Shown here: positions 52,832-64,000 of the stretch, in pieces
Position numbering within the stretch: position 1 is the first letter of the stretch
Layout: every line of letters starts with the position of its first letter
NCBI GenBank assembly: GCA_036172665.1
Contig: CM069877.1
Span: forward strand, 27,615,001 to 27,679,000
DNA length: 64,000 nt
Direction: 5' to 3'
Source of the DNA: Prosopocoilus inquinatus
Taxonomy: Eukaryota > Arthropoda > Insecta > Coleoptera > Lucanidae
Position numbers and translations under genes: made by a program
The notes under the pieces: model-generated
The model's database searches: none
The model's input: the letters and a program-made list of their open reading frames with translations, nothing else
Told to the model about the DNA's origin: nothing

Positions 52832-55200
52832 CCTTCGGATGACCAAGGGGGGTCAATTTTGACCCCAGACACCGTTTTTCACAGAAATTTTTGGAAATAT
52901 TTGTGCTAATGATCCCATTATTTTTTTAATCGATTTTTTTGACGAGTTTTCTTATGTGTTTTATTTTTAGCTTGATCGAGCCACTAAATTTGTCAAAAAA
53001 AATGTTTTGACACCATGGGGTCAAAAATGACCCCTCTTGGTCATCGACGTATCATTTTTCTACAATTATAATTTAAGATTATTTTTGAAATCCGCGCGCT
53101 AAATGTGTCATTTATTAAACATAACCTCAATTTTGGTGCAAGTTTGTAAGTTTGTCTCAGTCAGTGACAGTCTTGTGATGGCCCGAAAATATCTTACCAC
53201 GCCAGAGTTAGAGGCTATAGCTAACGAAAGCGACTTTTTTGATGATATTGACGACGAAAATGTGTCTGAAAACGAAAATCAAGTGTTGGAAGATAATCCA
53301 TCGGATCATGAAAGTTCAAATTCAAGTGATTCAGCTGAGGATAATGATAACACAAGTGATACCTTGCAAGCAAGAGATGGTACAATATGGAGCAAAATCA
53401 AACGTAGATTGAGCAGACGATCCTCTAGAAATATCCTTCGCGAAAAGCCTGGCAGGACTGCTTACGGTGAAAACTTCACAACTGCAGCAGAAGCTTTCCA
53501 TCTATTTATTTCTGATGAAATTGTGGATATCGTCATTCAAGAAACAAACAGACGGGCTTACGCAATTTTAGGAGACGATTGGAAGCCCGTTGACAAGGTA
53601 GAAATAAATGCGTTCTTTGGATTACTTATTCTTACGGGCTCCTTCAAAGCAAATCACGAACCAATATTGGAATTATGGAGTACTAAACATCCATCGTTTC
53701 AAAGACCAATTTTTTGTGCCACAATGTCTCGCAACAGAATGAAATCTTTACTTAGATTCATACGATTTGACAATTTAGCAACCCGACCAGACAGACGTGA
53801 AGTTGATAAATTGGCAGCTATTCGTCATTTTCATGACATTTTTGCTTCAAACTGTAAGAAGTCCTACATTCCTAATGCTGGAGTTTGTATCGATGAGCAG
53901 CTTGTACCTTTTAGAGGAAGGTGTCCGTTCAGAGTTTATATAAAATCAAAACCTGATAAGTATGGTGTCAAAGTTTGGGCCCTGTGCGATTCAACAAATT
54001 CATATTGCTGGAATCTACAAGTGTACACAGGAATGATAAACAATACACCAGAAAAAGAGCAGGGTATAAACATGAATATACTTACAAGTAGCTAAGACTG
54101 TGTAATTATTTGCATTTTTTTTTTAGGTAAAAGAGTCGTTTTAGATTTAGTTGATGGATTGGGCAATGGATATGGCGTAACCACTGATAATTTCTTTACA
54201 TCGCTGCAGCTATCACAGGAGCTTATAGACCAAAACAAAACTCTAACAGGAACAATAAGAAAAAATCGCAAAGAGGTACCCAAGGAATTTATTCCCTCAA
54301 AAACCCGTCCAGAACATTCTAGTGAAATTCTGTACACTAAAGATGCAATTCTAGTTTCTTATGTACCAAAGAAGAATAGAAGTGTTCTGTTGCTAAGCAC
54401 ACAACATTCTGAACTGAATGTGTCAGGTGAACAGACAGCCTATAAACCTCAAGTTATCCTCGACTACAATGACCACAAAGGCGCGGTTGATACCCTAGAT
54501 AAAATGGTCAAGGAATATTCCTGCCATCGTAATACAAAACGATGGCCGTTGGTTTTATTTTTCAATTTTATTGACATTGCAGCAATAAATGCTTTTGTGC
54601 TATATGTTGATAAATACGGTGACTACGAAATAGGAAAGTCTTTCAGGAGGAGGCTGTTTCTTCAAAAATTAGGTCTCGAGTTAGTTACACCTCTAATAAA
54701 ATTACGATCGCTTCAAGGATTACACAAGCACGTCCAAACGGCAATCAATATGGTGCTTGAAACTGACGAGGCTCCAGGACGCGAAGTCGAAGTATCTGGT
54801 GAAGAGCAAAATATGAGGCAAACTCAACCCAAGCGTGGCAGGTGCAAAATGTGCAGTCGTACTTCAGACCGAAAAACATCGACCAGATGCGACAATTGCA
54901 GATATTTTGTGTGCCAAGTGCATTCTGTCACCAAGAAAACCATAATGTGCAATAACTGTAAGAATAAAAACTGATTCATGCATAATTTTTTGATTAGAAT
55001 TTTTCATTGGTTTCATTTCGCAAAATTTTTTTTGTTAATTATTATTTTATGTAACTTTGTAATAATATTAATAAAACATTCTAAAAACATAAACCATCAA
55101 CAGTTTCTTATTAGAATAAATTTTAGCTATAAAATAAATGGGGTTAATTTTGACCCCGCTTGGTCGCCTATGCCGGAACAAAAGGTTGGTCATCCGAGGG
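52832..55200 (+). mobile_element. piggyBac transposon, apparently complete
   Basis: The element is 2,369 bp with ends CCTTCGGATGACCAA and (inverse) CCCTCGGATGACCAA and TTAA at 52,828-52,831 and 55,201-55,204. Subterminal GGGGTCAAtttTGACCCC-type palindromes lie inside both ends. It carries one transposase gene with no damage visible. It lies antisense within the BEL element. Confidence 0.93.
53178..54974 (+). CDS. piggyBac transposase (spliced, intact)
   Basis: Exon 1 is 53,178-54,063 and exon 2 is 54,127-54,974; the 63-nt intron (GTATAA...TTTTTTAG) keeps the frame, giving about 577 residues. The start MARKYLTTPELEAI is preferred to the in-frame ATG at 53,103. An acidic N-terminus precedes the DDE_Tnp_1_7 domain. 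The catalytic aspartates are D239 (GVCIDEQLVPFRG), D316 (GVTTDNFFTS) and D417 (KGAVDTLDKM), spaced like D268/D346/D447 of the Trichoplusia ni enzyme. A C-terminal cysteine-rich domain (CKMCSR...CDNCRYFVCQVH...CNNC) follows. The enzyme excises and inserts at TTAA without leaving a scar. Confidence 0.9.
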
Positions 55201-57061
55201 TTAAAGCTACGATTTTCTTTTCTTCAGGTATAGTTTTAGGCTCCTCGGGAGTAAGAGATATCCTTTCGATGATGTTGCCTTCCAGCCAGGACGGACCGTG
55301 CCACCACAGGGATGAATTGGTCAGCTTTGACGGAGAGCATCCTCTTGAAATAATGTCCGCAGGATTATCTGAAGTAGAAATATGATGCCACTGATGAGTC
55401 TGAGTCATTTGAAGAATCTCATTGACCCTGTTGGCTACATACGCATTCCAACGTCTTTTTGTTGACCTAATCCAAGCCAGCTCTATAGTGGAGTCGGTCC
55501 AGTAATGAATAGCATCTGCTGGTAAATTAATCGTTTTTAGCAATTTGTTAATTAAATTGCTTAACAGTAATGCGGCGCAGAGCTCCAACCTGGGTATGGT
55601 GGTACTTTTTATTGGCGACACTCTCGATTTTGAGCATAAGAGATAAGCCTTGTTGGTTCCGTCACTATATGTAGTTCTTACGTAAACGCAGGCTCCATAT
55701 GCTTCTTGGCTGGCATCTGCGAAACCATGTAGTTCTAGCGCTTGGTATGTGTCTTGATCTATGACCTTTCTCGGGACAGCTAAAGTTGTTAAAAGATTCA
55801 TTTCTTCTCGGTACCTCACTCATTCGGAATGAAGATCCATGGGAAGTGATTCGTCCCAATTGAGTTCCAGTTTCCAAATCTTTTGAATGAGAATTTTTGC
55901 TCGTGTAGTGATAGGTCCAACAAGTCCTAGAGGATCAAATATTTTAGCAACAAAGGATAATATTGTTCTCTTAGATATTTCTGTCGAATGAAAGGAGGGA
56001 ACAGTGAACTGAAAAGAGTCTTCAACTGGATTCCACTGTAGTCCTAGGGTGTATGTAACATTAATGTTGTTTTTATCCTGTATTGTTTGATTTGATATAA
56101 TATCGGAGGGTTCTGTAATTATACTTTGACAATTCGATACCCACTTTCTTAATGGAAAACCACCCTTTTTAAGAAGTGCTGTAATATCACACTGTATTTG
56201 TTTTGCTTCTTCGATGGTCCGTGCACCAGTTAACATGTCATCTACATAAAAGTCATTCAGCAATATTTGCGAACTCAAAGGAAATTGATGACCTTCATCG
56301 GCGGCAAGTATATGCAAACATCTAATTGCTAGAAAAGAAGCGCATGCTGTTCCATAAGTTACAGTGTTGAGCTCGTACGTCTGTATTTTGTCCATCGGAT
56401 TTGACCTCCAGAGTATACATTGCAATTGTCTATCAGATTCATCGACCAAAACTTGACGGTACATCTTTTCAATATCTGCAGTTAATGCGATTTGGTGAGT
56501 ACGGAATCTGGATAAAATGGCAAACAGATCCTGTTGAATGGTGGGTCCAACTAGGAGAGCGTCATTTAGAGATGTACCGGTGGACATCTTCGCCGATCCA
56601 TCAAACACGACGCGCAGTTTTGTGGTTGAACTGGTTGCCTTAAAAACACAATGATGCGGAAGAAAATATCGTACTGAAGAATTGTCAGATGTGTTTGAAG
56701 ACTGAAGAGTGCGCATATGGCCTAGCTCTAAATATTCTTCCAGGAATCTAGTGTATTCTTCTTTGATTTCAGGCTGTCTGACAAATCGTTTTTCAAGAGA
56801 GTAGAATCGTTTATAAGCTTGACTACGAGACTCTCCAATTTGATGAAATTGATTATTTTTTGGCAATTTTACTATATAACGACCATGATTGTTGCGTTTG
56901 ACATTTTTCACAAAATGGTCTTCGCAAGTTTGCTCGTCAAAAGTGTACTTATTCTCTTCTGTGCATTCCTCTATTTGCCAAAAACGCGTCAGGTCTTCAT
57001 TTAAAGTTTTCATGGAAAAATTACAAACAATTTCATTTGTTTGTTGATTATTTGTGGTCAA
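55201..57061 (-). pseudogene. BEL reverse transcriptase and RNase H
   Basis: RT: VVFDGSAKMSTGTSLNDALL, ADIEKMYRQVLV, and the catalytic YVDD in LLNDFYVDDMLTGA, typical of Pao/BEL. An in-frame TGA at 55,820-55,822 interrupts the frame before the peptidase A17/RNase H region (LHGFADASQEAYGACVYVRT, TIPRLELCAALLLSNL, YWTDSTIELAWI). The frame runs into the piggyBac right end at 55,201. Confidence 0.88.
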
Positions 57062-58770
57062 AGATCCTGAAACAATCCAACCAAAATGTGTTTTTTTGGA
57101 GAAATGGCTGATTGTCAGCTAGCTTTATTCTTCCGATACATAACAAACGCCAAAATAAATCTGCTCCAATTAGCATGTCAATTGAATTAGGAATATTAAA
57201 TTTCGGGTCAGCTAATATGATATTCTTCGGAATGGTAATTGCAAATCCATTTACTGGGGCCAAAGGCAAGCTTTCGGTAATTTTGTCAACAACTAAGCAT
57301 TGAATTATGGTTTCAAATTTGTTGTGCATGGATTTAAGTTTGGCAATGGTTTTATTTTTTACCTGAGTAGTGGTTTGATTGACACCGATAACTGGAATGC
57401 TGAACGCTTCCTGAGGCAATCTCAATTTTTCCGTTAAATTTCTAGTAATAAAATTTGATTGCGAGCCCGAGTCCAATAATGTATGCTTTTTTCCCTTCTT
57501 ATCAAAAATATGAATTAAGGCGGTTGATAAAAAAACTTGTGTGTTGACCAATGTTGTTGACTGATTGTCAGTGCAGTGACTTGCGACCGTTGGTGTTGTT
57601 TGTGTAGATGTTCCCGATTCGTACGATGAACTAGATCGGTTGATGTGCAACAAAGAATTATGCTTTTTACCGCAATGCTTGCAGGATCCAGAATTGCACT
57701 GATTGAATTGGTGATTTGACTTAAGGCAATTAACGCATAATTTTTTGGATTTAATTTCCTTTAAGCGCTGCTCCGGTGTCATTTTTAAGAAGCTGCTGCA
57801 TTGATATATTTGATGTGAATTTTTACATATGTGACAAATGCCATTTATTGTTACATGAGAAATGCTTTTTGATTTGATTTGATTTGAGCTGATAGTTATC
57901 GCTTCTGTTTTACGTGCTACAGATTCTAATGTTTGGCACCTTTTATTTAAAAAATCAATCAGATCTTTAAGCGTTAAGCTTTCTTTCCAGTGCTTGGTTG
58001 TGGTGGTGTCAAGTTTGTTTGCAACAATATGTATAAGTAGGTCATCCCACGAATCAGTTGGCCGTCCTAAACCGTGCAAAGTGCGCGTATGTTTTAAAAG
58101 ACCGTCTAGCAACTGTCGCAGAATAACATGATTTTCTTTAATTAAAGAAGGTAGATCAAAAATGGATTTTATGTGCTGCTGTATTATAATTCTTTTGTTG
58201 TGAAACCTGTTACGTAACATGTCCCAGGCTATTTCATAATTGTCGTTAGATATTATAAGTGAATGAATTGTCTCCGCCGCTTCTCCTTCTAATGACGATT
58301 TTAAATAATGGAATTTTTGTATATTCGTAATTGATGTATTGATATGAATTAGTGAATTGAAAGTATCGTAAAAGGGCAGCCATTCCTCGTACAATCCCGA
58401 GAAGGTTGGTAATTTTATTGCGGGTAGTCGGGGGCTGCTGCTAGTAACTTGTAGTGACTCTACTGCGTTTACTGGTTTTAATGCGGTACCTTCACTTTCA
58501 AGAAGTTTCGTTGCTTTTGCTTTTAATGCAAAATAATTTTCTTCAACGGGAGTTCTTTCATTTACATCGTCTTCAGAATTTTCTAAAAACCTCTATTTTT
58601 AATTGAACCTCATTAAATTCCTTGAACAGAATTTCTAACTGTGATAGCCGCGAATTAATATCTGTTACATCAACTTCTTTAACATTATCGAAATAGGTTT
58701 TTATGCGGGTGATACGTCCCTTTAGAGAGCTACGTTGCGTTTTTAATTGTTTTACTGTTTCTACGGTCAT
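57048..58770 (-). pseudogene. BEL Gag (DUF1759) and protease
   Basis: The N-terminal coiled-coil segment (58,770-58,573) is separated by a frame change from the 448-residue part beginning EEWLPFYDTFNSLIHIN, a DUF1759 Gag core. Zinc knuckles CVNCLKSNHQFNQC and CKHCGKKHNSLLH follow, then the protease motif LLDSGSQSNFI. The frame ends at 57,048 after a T7 run at 57,091-57,097; the next frame continues the polyprotein, consistent with a single-base indel. Confidence 0.85.
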
Positions 58771-58890
58771 GCTGATTAACGGGATTTAGAAAGGAGATGA
58801 TCGGAGACTTACCCTGATTCCAGGTGATGTGTGTTTCTTGATTCGGCACCGGCGTGGAAAGCTGTTCTTGTTTAATTCTTCGCTGATGGA

Positions 58891-58909
58891 ATCCGGCTCG
58901 AAGGACCAA
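58891..58909 (-). other. Primer-binding site of BEL element
   Basis: Directly after the 5' LTR the minus strand reads TTGGTCCTTCGAGCCGGAT, containing the TGG needed to pair with a tRNA CCA end. The sequence resembles primer sites common in Pao/BEL elements. Confidence 0.65.
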
Positions 58910-59307
58910 TGTTTTGAGCTGTGATGCTCCTGTTCACCATCCACGGGCGTAACTCCGTATAGATTTAGGATTTTTTATTGATCTGGTGTATTTACTTTGC
59001 GATCAAGATTTAAATAGTTTATTTTCTGTATTTTACACACTTAAACTAAACTAATTCTATAAATCTGAATCACCGCCGTTGCCGAGAACTGTTAAGAAAA
59101 TGTGCACGTGACAAAGGTGTAAACTGGAATGAATGAAAAATGTGAGGTTCCAAGGGGCTGCAAATGAGCTGACTCAATTTCTAAGAAGGGACAGGCAACT
59201 TAGCGAGATGGATATAATGACAAGAAATATTTTAAATAGTTAACAAAAATGTTTTGAAATTGTACTGCAAAAATAAAAGAAAATAAATTGTTGTTTAGGA
59301 ACTGAAC
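58910..59307 (-). repeat. 5' LTR of BEL element
   Basis: This is the upstream LTR in the element's own direction, followed on minus by the primer-binding site. It differs from the other LTR at, for example, CGGGCG versus CGGGTG and GACTCAA versus GACTAAA. Confidence 0.92.
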
Positions 59308-59393
59308 ATGCTATCTATTTCTTTAACTGGAAATCTCTATAACTCGTAATTTTCCGGTCCCTTGAAATTTGAGTTATGGAGGTTCGATTGTAG

Positions 59394-59812
59394 TTTGTTT
59401 ATCAAAAGCCCTGGTCGTCTGTAGTGAATCCGTTTGTAGAAAACTCTCGGTTATAACCCTACTAAATACATACCTTGTTTTTATTTACCGGTTATAAGGA
59501 ACTTTGGGTATAGCAAACCTATTTTGGTGTTTTTTTGGGTTCAACCACAAATGTGGCAAAACTGTTAGAATCATTTAGACAACGTCTTTTAGTAACATTT
59601 ACCTTATCATTCATTTTTTTCTCAATATTTGCTTAAACAGGAACACACGGTATAGTACAAACTAATATTTTGTATAGCATGAAATGTATAAACACTTAAG
59701 CACAAATCTGTCAATAATAACAAGTGGAAATGTGCAAACAAGTGAGTAACGGTTGGCTTATCGAAAATTATGCTTGAAAAACGTACTTTGAAATATTGTT
59801 ATTTTAAAAAAA
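59394..59812. other. Intergenic, no gene seen
   Basis: No recognisable frame or repeat. Confidence 0.5.
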
Positions 59813-61850
59813 GTGGCGCGTGATGAAAAAATTATTATATTTTTCTCGAACTCAGGAACACCAAATCTACTACATACACCTAGTTTTATGTCATCCGCAA
59901 AACCTTCGCAGGCTAGAGTAATTGGTCTAACCAACATAAAATTAACTTCTTTGGAACAATTTCTACATGGAGCAGCCAGTACTTGTTACAAAAATTATTT
60001 GTCCTCTGTTGAAAATACTAATAATATATGGAATGACATAGTCCGCGATTAAAAAAAAAAATTTGGAATAACTTCTGACATCAGAGAATTAAAACTTCGT
60101 TTATTAAAACGTACTCAAAGAGAAACTGAAAATATTATAAAATATATGTGTGACATTGAAATGTGTCGACTTAGACCTCAACATGTCCTCTGAACAAAGT
60201 CTCGATTATTTTGAAAACGGTTTGCACCCCATTTACATCATTTAATTCTCCCTTCTCTCTACCTCTCAAATGATGATAAACGATATAAAAACAACTAAGT
60301 TACTAAACTTAGCGAAATCCGTAAACGGGCAATCGCTTCTCACTTATCCAGTCCAGGATTATTTTTTCAGTAAAATACTAGAAGTGCAACTCCGAAAAAA
60401 TCATTCCAGTTAACTCCAGAAACCCTAACCAAAATTTTTCATTCCGTAATACTTGAACGACCGATGGAAGAACCTCGTGTTTCATCTGCCGTAAACCAGG
60501 TTATGTCTCTTGTACTTGCCGTTTCAAGTAAAACTATAATGACATAACTAACTCTCAAAACCGTCAACAAAACTTCCCAAAAGTTTCACAATGGGTAAAC
60601 CAGCAAGTAAATCGATTTCGAACACGTTATTATACCGAAACCTTCCATATAATATTTCCCTTTAACTTTAAAACCCCAAATGAACAGGGCCGACGCCATT
60701 AAAGTCGTGTATCGTCACCCCGCACGTTACCAAAAAGAGACTCTGTTTATTCTCACCACCCGGAATTGTCACAGTCCCAGCCACTTTAAATAATAAAACA
60801 ATAAAAGTTACAATTGATACAGGAGTCGGTGACAATATTATTGTCCGAACTTTTGGATATATTTGCCAATGACATGACCCAAATTGGTTTAACCAACTTA
60901 ACCAAACATCACATGGACGTGTGGGAGGCGAGTCCGGTTTCTAGTAGACCATATCGGGTCGTAGCGCAACGAGAAAGAGATATTATTAATGAACAAGTAA
61001 AAAAAAATGCTAAATAGTAACATCATAAGACCCAGCCAATCACCCTGGGCGTCTCCAGCTGTTTTAGTGAAAAAACTTAGTAACACCAGTTATATTACAT
61101 TAAAATAATAGATTCTTTGTTCGTGACCTTATTAATTATATAACTCACGTCGCTGATTCATATATCGGTCATGGTCATGTACGATACTTGCTGTATTAAT
61201 GTGTAGGTGTATTTCGCTATAAATACCATTGTTCACATTTTAATCAGAGAGTCGTCTTAGCAATCTTAGAATAGTCTTGTATTAGTGCTGTACGAATTGT
61301 TGTACGTAATGGTGCGAAATAAATAAATAAAATTGTAATTAAATAATTAATAATTTGTTATATCTCCAAGTGAATAATAAAATAATTTTTAAAAACGCCT
61401 TAACCGCTCTGGAAGATATAACTCACCTACCGATTTTGTGTTGACCACCGAAAAGTAAATAGCATAGCGTGTCAAAAGAATCCCTATCCCTTACCCCTAA
61501 TCAAAGATTGTTGAACCTGTTTACAGGAGAGCAAAATATTTTTCGCCCCTAGATTTATTTAGTGGATATTTTCAAGTAGGACTAACGGAATCGAGCAAAG
61601 AAAAAACTGCTCTTATCACAACAGACGGTCTATACGAATTTAATGTTCTTTCTTTTGGAGTCTCTAATGCTCCCGCGACATTTCAAAATTTAGCTGACAA
61701 AGTTTTTAAAGGAATGAAATGGAAAGAAGTACTAATTTACCTAGGCGACATTATTGTGTTTTCTGATATAATTGAAGATTAGAAAAAGTATTCCAATGAC
61801 TCCGTCAAGCCGGTGTTACCCACGGTAAACCACCCCGTGGACATGAATCT
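59813..61850 (+). pseudogene. Decayed gypsy-type gag-pol
   Basis: Fragments in several frames: an unrecognised Gag-like stretch (59,813-60,050), a protease motif VTIDTGVGDNIIV near 60,808-60,850, and the RT entry ANDMTQIGLTNLTKHHMDV and SSRPYRVVAQRERDIINEQV up to about 61,075. After an inserted ~340-bp segment come RFCVDHRKVNSIACQKNPYP (61,435-61,500) and later RT blocks to about 61,790 with many stops. It is an old, inactive copy. Confidence 0.75.
61086..61425. repeat. Probable solo LTR inside the decayed gypsy
   Basis: This ~340-bp segment separates two adjoining RT motifs. It has a TATA-like CGCTATAAATACC near 61,216 and AATAAATAAATAAA near 61,318, the profile of an insect LTR. Exact ends and a target duplication could not be set. 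Confidence 0.4.
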
Positions 61851-61939
61851 ATTTCCTCCAATTAATTTCTAAATTTCTCGCCGGGCCAAGCCGGGAGAAG
61901 CAGCAACCGACGTTGTCCACTGAATAGGCACGTCAGTTC

Positions 61940-62460
61940 TTCCGTACGTCACGGGAAATTTACAGTCGAGGCGTTTGTTGACACGGCCGCTTCACAGAAT
62001 TTTCTTCGACCTAGTTTCCCCGTTTCCCAGCGAGAAACGTCGAAGTACTCCCCTCTGATGTCGGCATGGCCGACTGTCAAAATAACCTCCTCGTGGACGA
62101 TCCGTGTTCGATTGAGTTCATCCTAGTCGGAGGGAATTTTCAGGCCGATTGCTGGGTCGTTCCCAACCTAAGGGGGGTCACTAACTCTCAGTCAATCTCT
62201 CCTCCGCGAGAGTCGTGTGATTGTAGATAGTCACCGCGGTTGTATTCACACTGGAGCACGCCAGCGCGCGACCCAATATTTCAGTCACGTGCGGCTCCAA
62301 TAAGCCATCACGGAACCAATCTCGCTCGAAGAAGTCAACCGTGGGCTTCCTCGTGAGTTCAAAGGCCCATTCCATGCACTTCTAGACGATTTCAGGGACG
62401 TCTTCTACGAAATCGGTCCCATAAACGCAACGGCCACAATTATGCACCGGGTCGTTATTC
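61940..62460 (+). pseudogene. Second decayed gypsy protease/RT fragment
   Basis: VEAFVDTAASQNFLRPSF near 61,963-62,015 resembles a retroviral-type protease active site with A in place of G. After stops, LLDDFRDVFYEIGPINATAT near 62,378-62,440 resembles the start of a gypsy RT. The base composition is much more GC-rich than the flanks. It ends before an A-run at 62,461. Confidence 0.45.
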
Positions 62461-64000
62461 AAAAAAAAAAAAAAATAGGAAAGATTTCAATTGTTTTCAG
62501 TAGAGCTAAAGTAAATAAACAAGAAAAAGGATTGCAATTACGTTAAGTAAGATACTGAAGCTTGGAAAAAATCCAGGAGGAATCGATCGGCTCACCTACT
62601 TTGGTTGCGAATATTTTCAAAGGTCTTTCATATATGAGTTTTTCCTTCTTCCCGGAAAAATATTCCTCCGTGCATCATGCCGTTGGAACTAATTTTTTCC
62701 ATGATATGTTATTTGGGGGGACGGATCGAGAATACCTTTTTTGCGTCGTCGAGTACGGGATCCCTCCGATTGTTCGCACAACGATCCCCTAGGAGTGCCC
62801 TGAACCAGGAGTTACGTGGTGTCCAACAGTTTTGCATACGCGCTCAAGAGCGTCTTCCTCAAAAAAGAGAATCTGATGAGGTCAGCTCCCTTCGATTCAG
62901 TAAGTATGCGCGGTGATATGCCCACTTCCACAGCAGAGACCATGAAATCGTCCGTGAAATAGGCGAAAGTCATGGTATGACCAGGCGCCGACTTCGAAGG
63001 CGGGGTGCCAGGCAACAGCAAAGGTCCCGAAGGGTTGGTGAAGGACAGCCAGTACCACAGGAGGACACACCATTGTCTCCCCAACCAGTTCCGTCGGATG
63101 TGCAAGCCGCATCCGGAAGTGCACCGTTTGTGATGTGAGGTCGTCAAGTGCGGGACCTTCTTTTGACGTTGGTTTAGATTATCCCAACACGCGGCTATAA
63201 GGACCCAAATAACGCCTATACTCGAATCAAGTGTGAAGATATTTATAAATATAATAATTAATATTTTAAAGAATTTAAAGTAATATAAGATCCTATTATA
63301 AAAGCTACAATAGTTCCAATATTTTTTATGGAATTCCTTAGTTAAGAAAAAACCGAGTCAGCGAGATCTCGGAATTCTTCCGGATTAAACAAGCAAATTG
63401 TGGAAATCCTTATGTGTCAGTATTTATACCTGCCATTTTACGAATATATTCGAAATAGCAGATCGTTCAAAGTTAAACATGAAATTATTTTGCAATTTTT
63501 GCACTTTCTCGTAAGTATAAATTCCATCTGCGCCCAATGGTTGGATTACATTACACAATAATAATCCGGAAGTAGAGAAAAATAAATCATCGAGAGCTTC
63601 AAGAACACAGCATTACATAAATCGCTCACGCCCACCGGAAAGTAGGTCAACTCCAGATATACACTGCTCCAATAAATTAACGCACCATGCAATAAAATAA
63701 GAAAATTTCGATTTTTTATTCAAAATTTATAGTAATTGGTATTCCTATGAAATAGCTAAGCATACGAGGTTCATTTTTCGACATTTATTTATATTTGATT
63801 ATCATTTAAGGCTGTTTGCTCGGCCCCAAAATCGTTTTTCCCATTTCCTGGGCTTATTTTTCATTAAAATCGTACCAATTTTTCGCGAAAAATTTTTAAA
63901 TAGATTGTGTTAGGCGGCTAAAGGCTCGTTTTTCGAGAATTGCCAAAAAGGCCTTAAAAAAAAAATTAAAATTAAAAAAAATCGAAAATATAAGCCTTTA
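62461..64000. other. Unassigned DNA to the window end
   Basis: An A-run (62,461-62,475) is followed by moderately GC-rich DNA to about 63,200 holding two short opposing frames (62,562-62,916 plus; 62,812-63,147 minus) without recognisable domains; these may be element remnants. From 63,200 to 64,000 the DNA is AT-rich with no gene seen. Confidence 0.4.

Larger units (their letters stand above)
50815..59307 (-). mobile_element. BEL/Pao LTR retrotransposon, minus strand
   Basis: LTRs of ~399 bp flank gag-protease-RT-RNase H-integrase on minus, with a 5-bp target duplication TGCTA (50,810-50,814 and 59,308-59,312). The LTRs differ at about four positions, so the insertion is young. A piggyBac transposon sits between RNase H and integrase. 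Other breaks are an in-frame TGA and single-base frameshifts. Confidence 0.93.
50719..59393. mobile_element. Pogo/Tigger-type MITE split by BEL insertion
   Basis: The left piece (50,719-50,814) begins TACAGTTGCACCTCTTTAGT. The right piece (59,308-59,393) ends GAGTTATGGAGGTTCGATTGTA, whose complement TACAATCGAACCTCCATAAC matches the left end. Terminal sequences of the ACAGTxGAACCTCC type with TA are common in pogo/Tigger relatives. The BEL element divides it. Confidence 0.55.

Noticed and set aside
62562..63147. Opposing 75-110-residue frames as host genes
   Set aside because: No domain is recognisable, the frames overlap on opposite strands, and neighbouring DNA is decayed retroelement sequence.
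1..64000. CRISPR arrays, bacterial operons, rRNA or tRNA genes
   Set aside because: No regularly spaced direct repeats of CRISPR type and no recognisable rRNA or tRNA cloverleaf were seen; content is that of an insect genome.

Overview
The window looks like insect (arthropod) heterochromatin or transposon-rich intergenic DNA. It is AT-rich, and no conserved single-copy host gene can be recognised. Almost everything that codes belongs to mobile or viral elements: Ty3/gypsy, BEL/Pao, Penelope-like (PLE), piggyBac, pogo/Tigger-like, mariner-like and Harbinger-like elements, many small TA- or TTAA-flanked inverted-repeat elements, and densovirus (parvovirus of arthropods) sequence. piggyBac, BEL/Pao and endogenous ambisense densoviruses together point to an insect; the species cannot be named from this sequence.

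Layout: (1) 1-2,142, the 3' half of a Ty3/gypsy element whose Pol carries, after the integrase, a TARG1/OARD1-like macrodomain and a CCCH zinc finger. (2) 2.1-6.1 kb, AT-rich DNA with a duplicated ~400-bp upstream region, a decayed hammerhead-ribozyme inverted pair and a 1-kb MITE. (3) 6.1-13.3 kb, a multi-exon zinc-finger/tyrosine-recombinase gene (Crypton-like) broken by a TA-flanked DNA transposon, which itself holds a PLE with hammerhead ribozymes on both strands. (4) 13.4-25.7 kb, hammerhead-bearing repeats, hairpin MITEs, a MADF-domain Harbinger relic, an older densovirus NS fragment, a third recombinase C-terminal exon and a dead mariner. (5) 25.7-30.3 kb, a young full-length gypsy. (6) 30.7-31.4 kb, tandem 307-bp units each carrying a hammerhead ribozyme (retrozyme-like). 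(7) 31.4-41.45 kb, an endogenous ambisense densovirus arranged as an asymmetric head-to-head dimer. One genome is nearly complete (ITR, NS3-NS2/NS1 rightward, VP leftward, ITR); a second, truncated NS half lies in mirror image. A pogo-like element splits VP. (8) 41.5-43.2 kb, a foldback element. (9) 43.3-46.9 kb, a second recombinase locus. (10) 50.7-59.4 kb, a MITE containing a young BEL/Pao element containing an apparently intact piggyBac. (11) 59.8-64 kb, decayed gypsy fragments.

The strongest leads are the macrodomain-bearing gypsy Pol, the densovirus head-to-head dimer with hairpin termini in opposite loop orientations, its breakpoint inside a hammerhead ribozyme, the 307-bp ribozyme repeat family, and the intron-containing tyrosine recombinase family with three C-terminal exons in this window. 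Several elements have nearly identical LTRs yet many frameshifts, some at homopolymers. Part of the apparent decay may therefore be consensus error in the assembly. All calls are made by eye from sequence; no alignment or database search was run.
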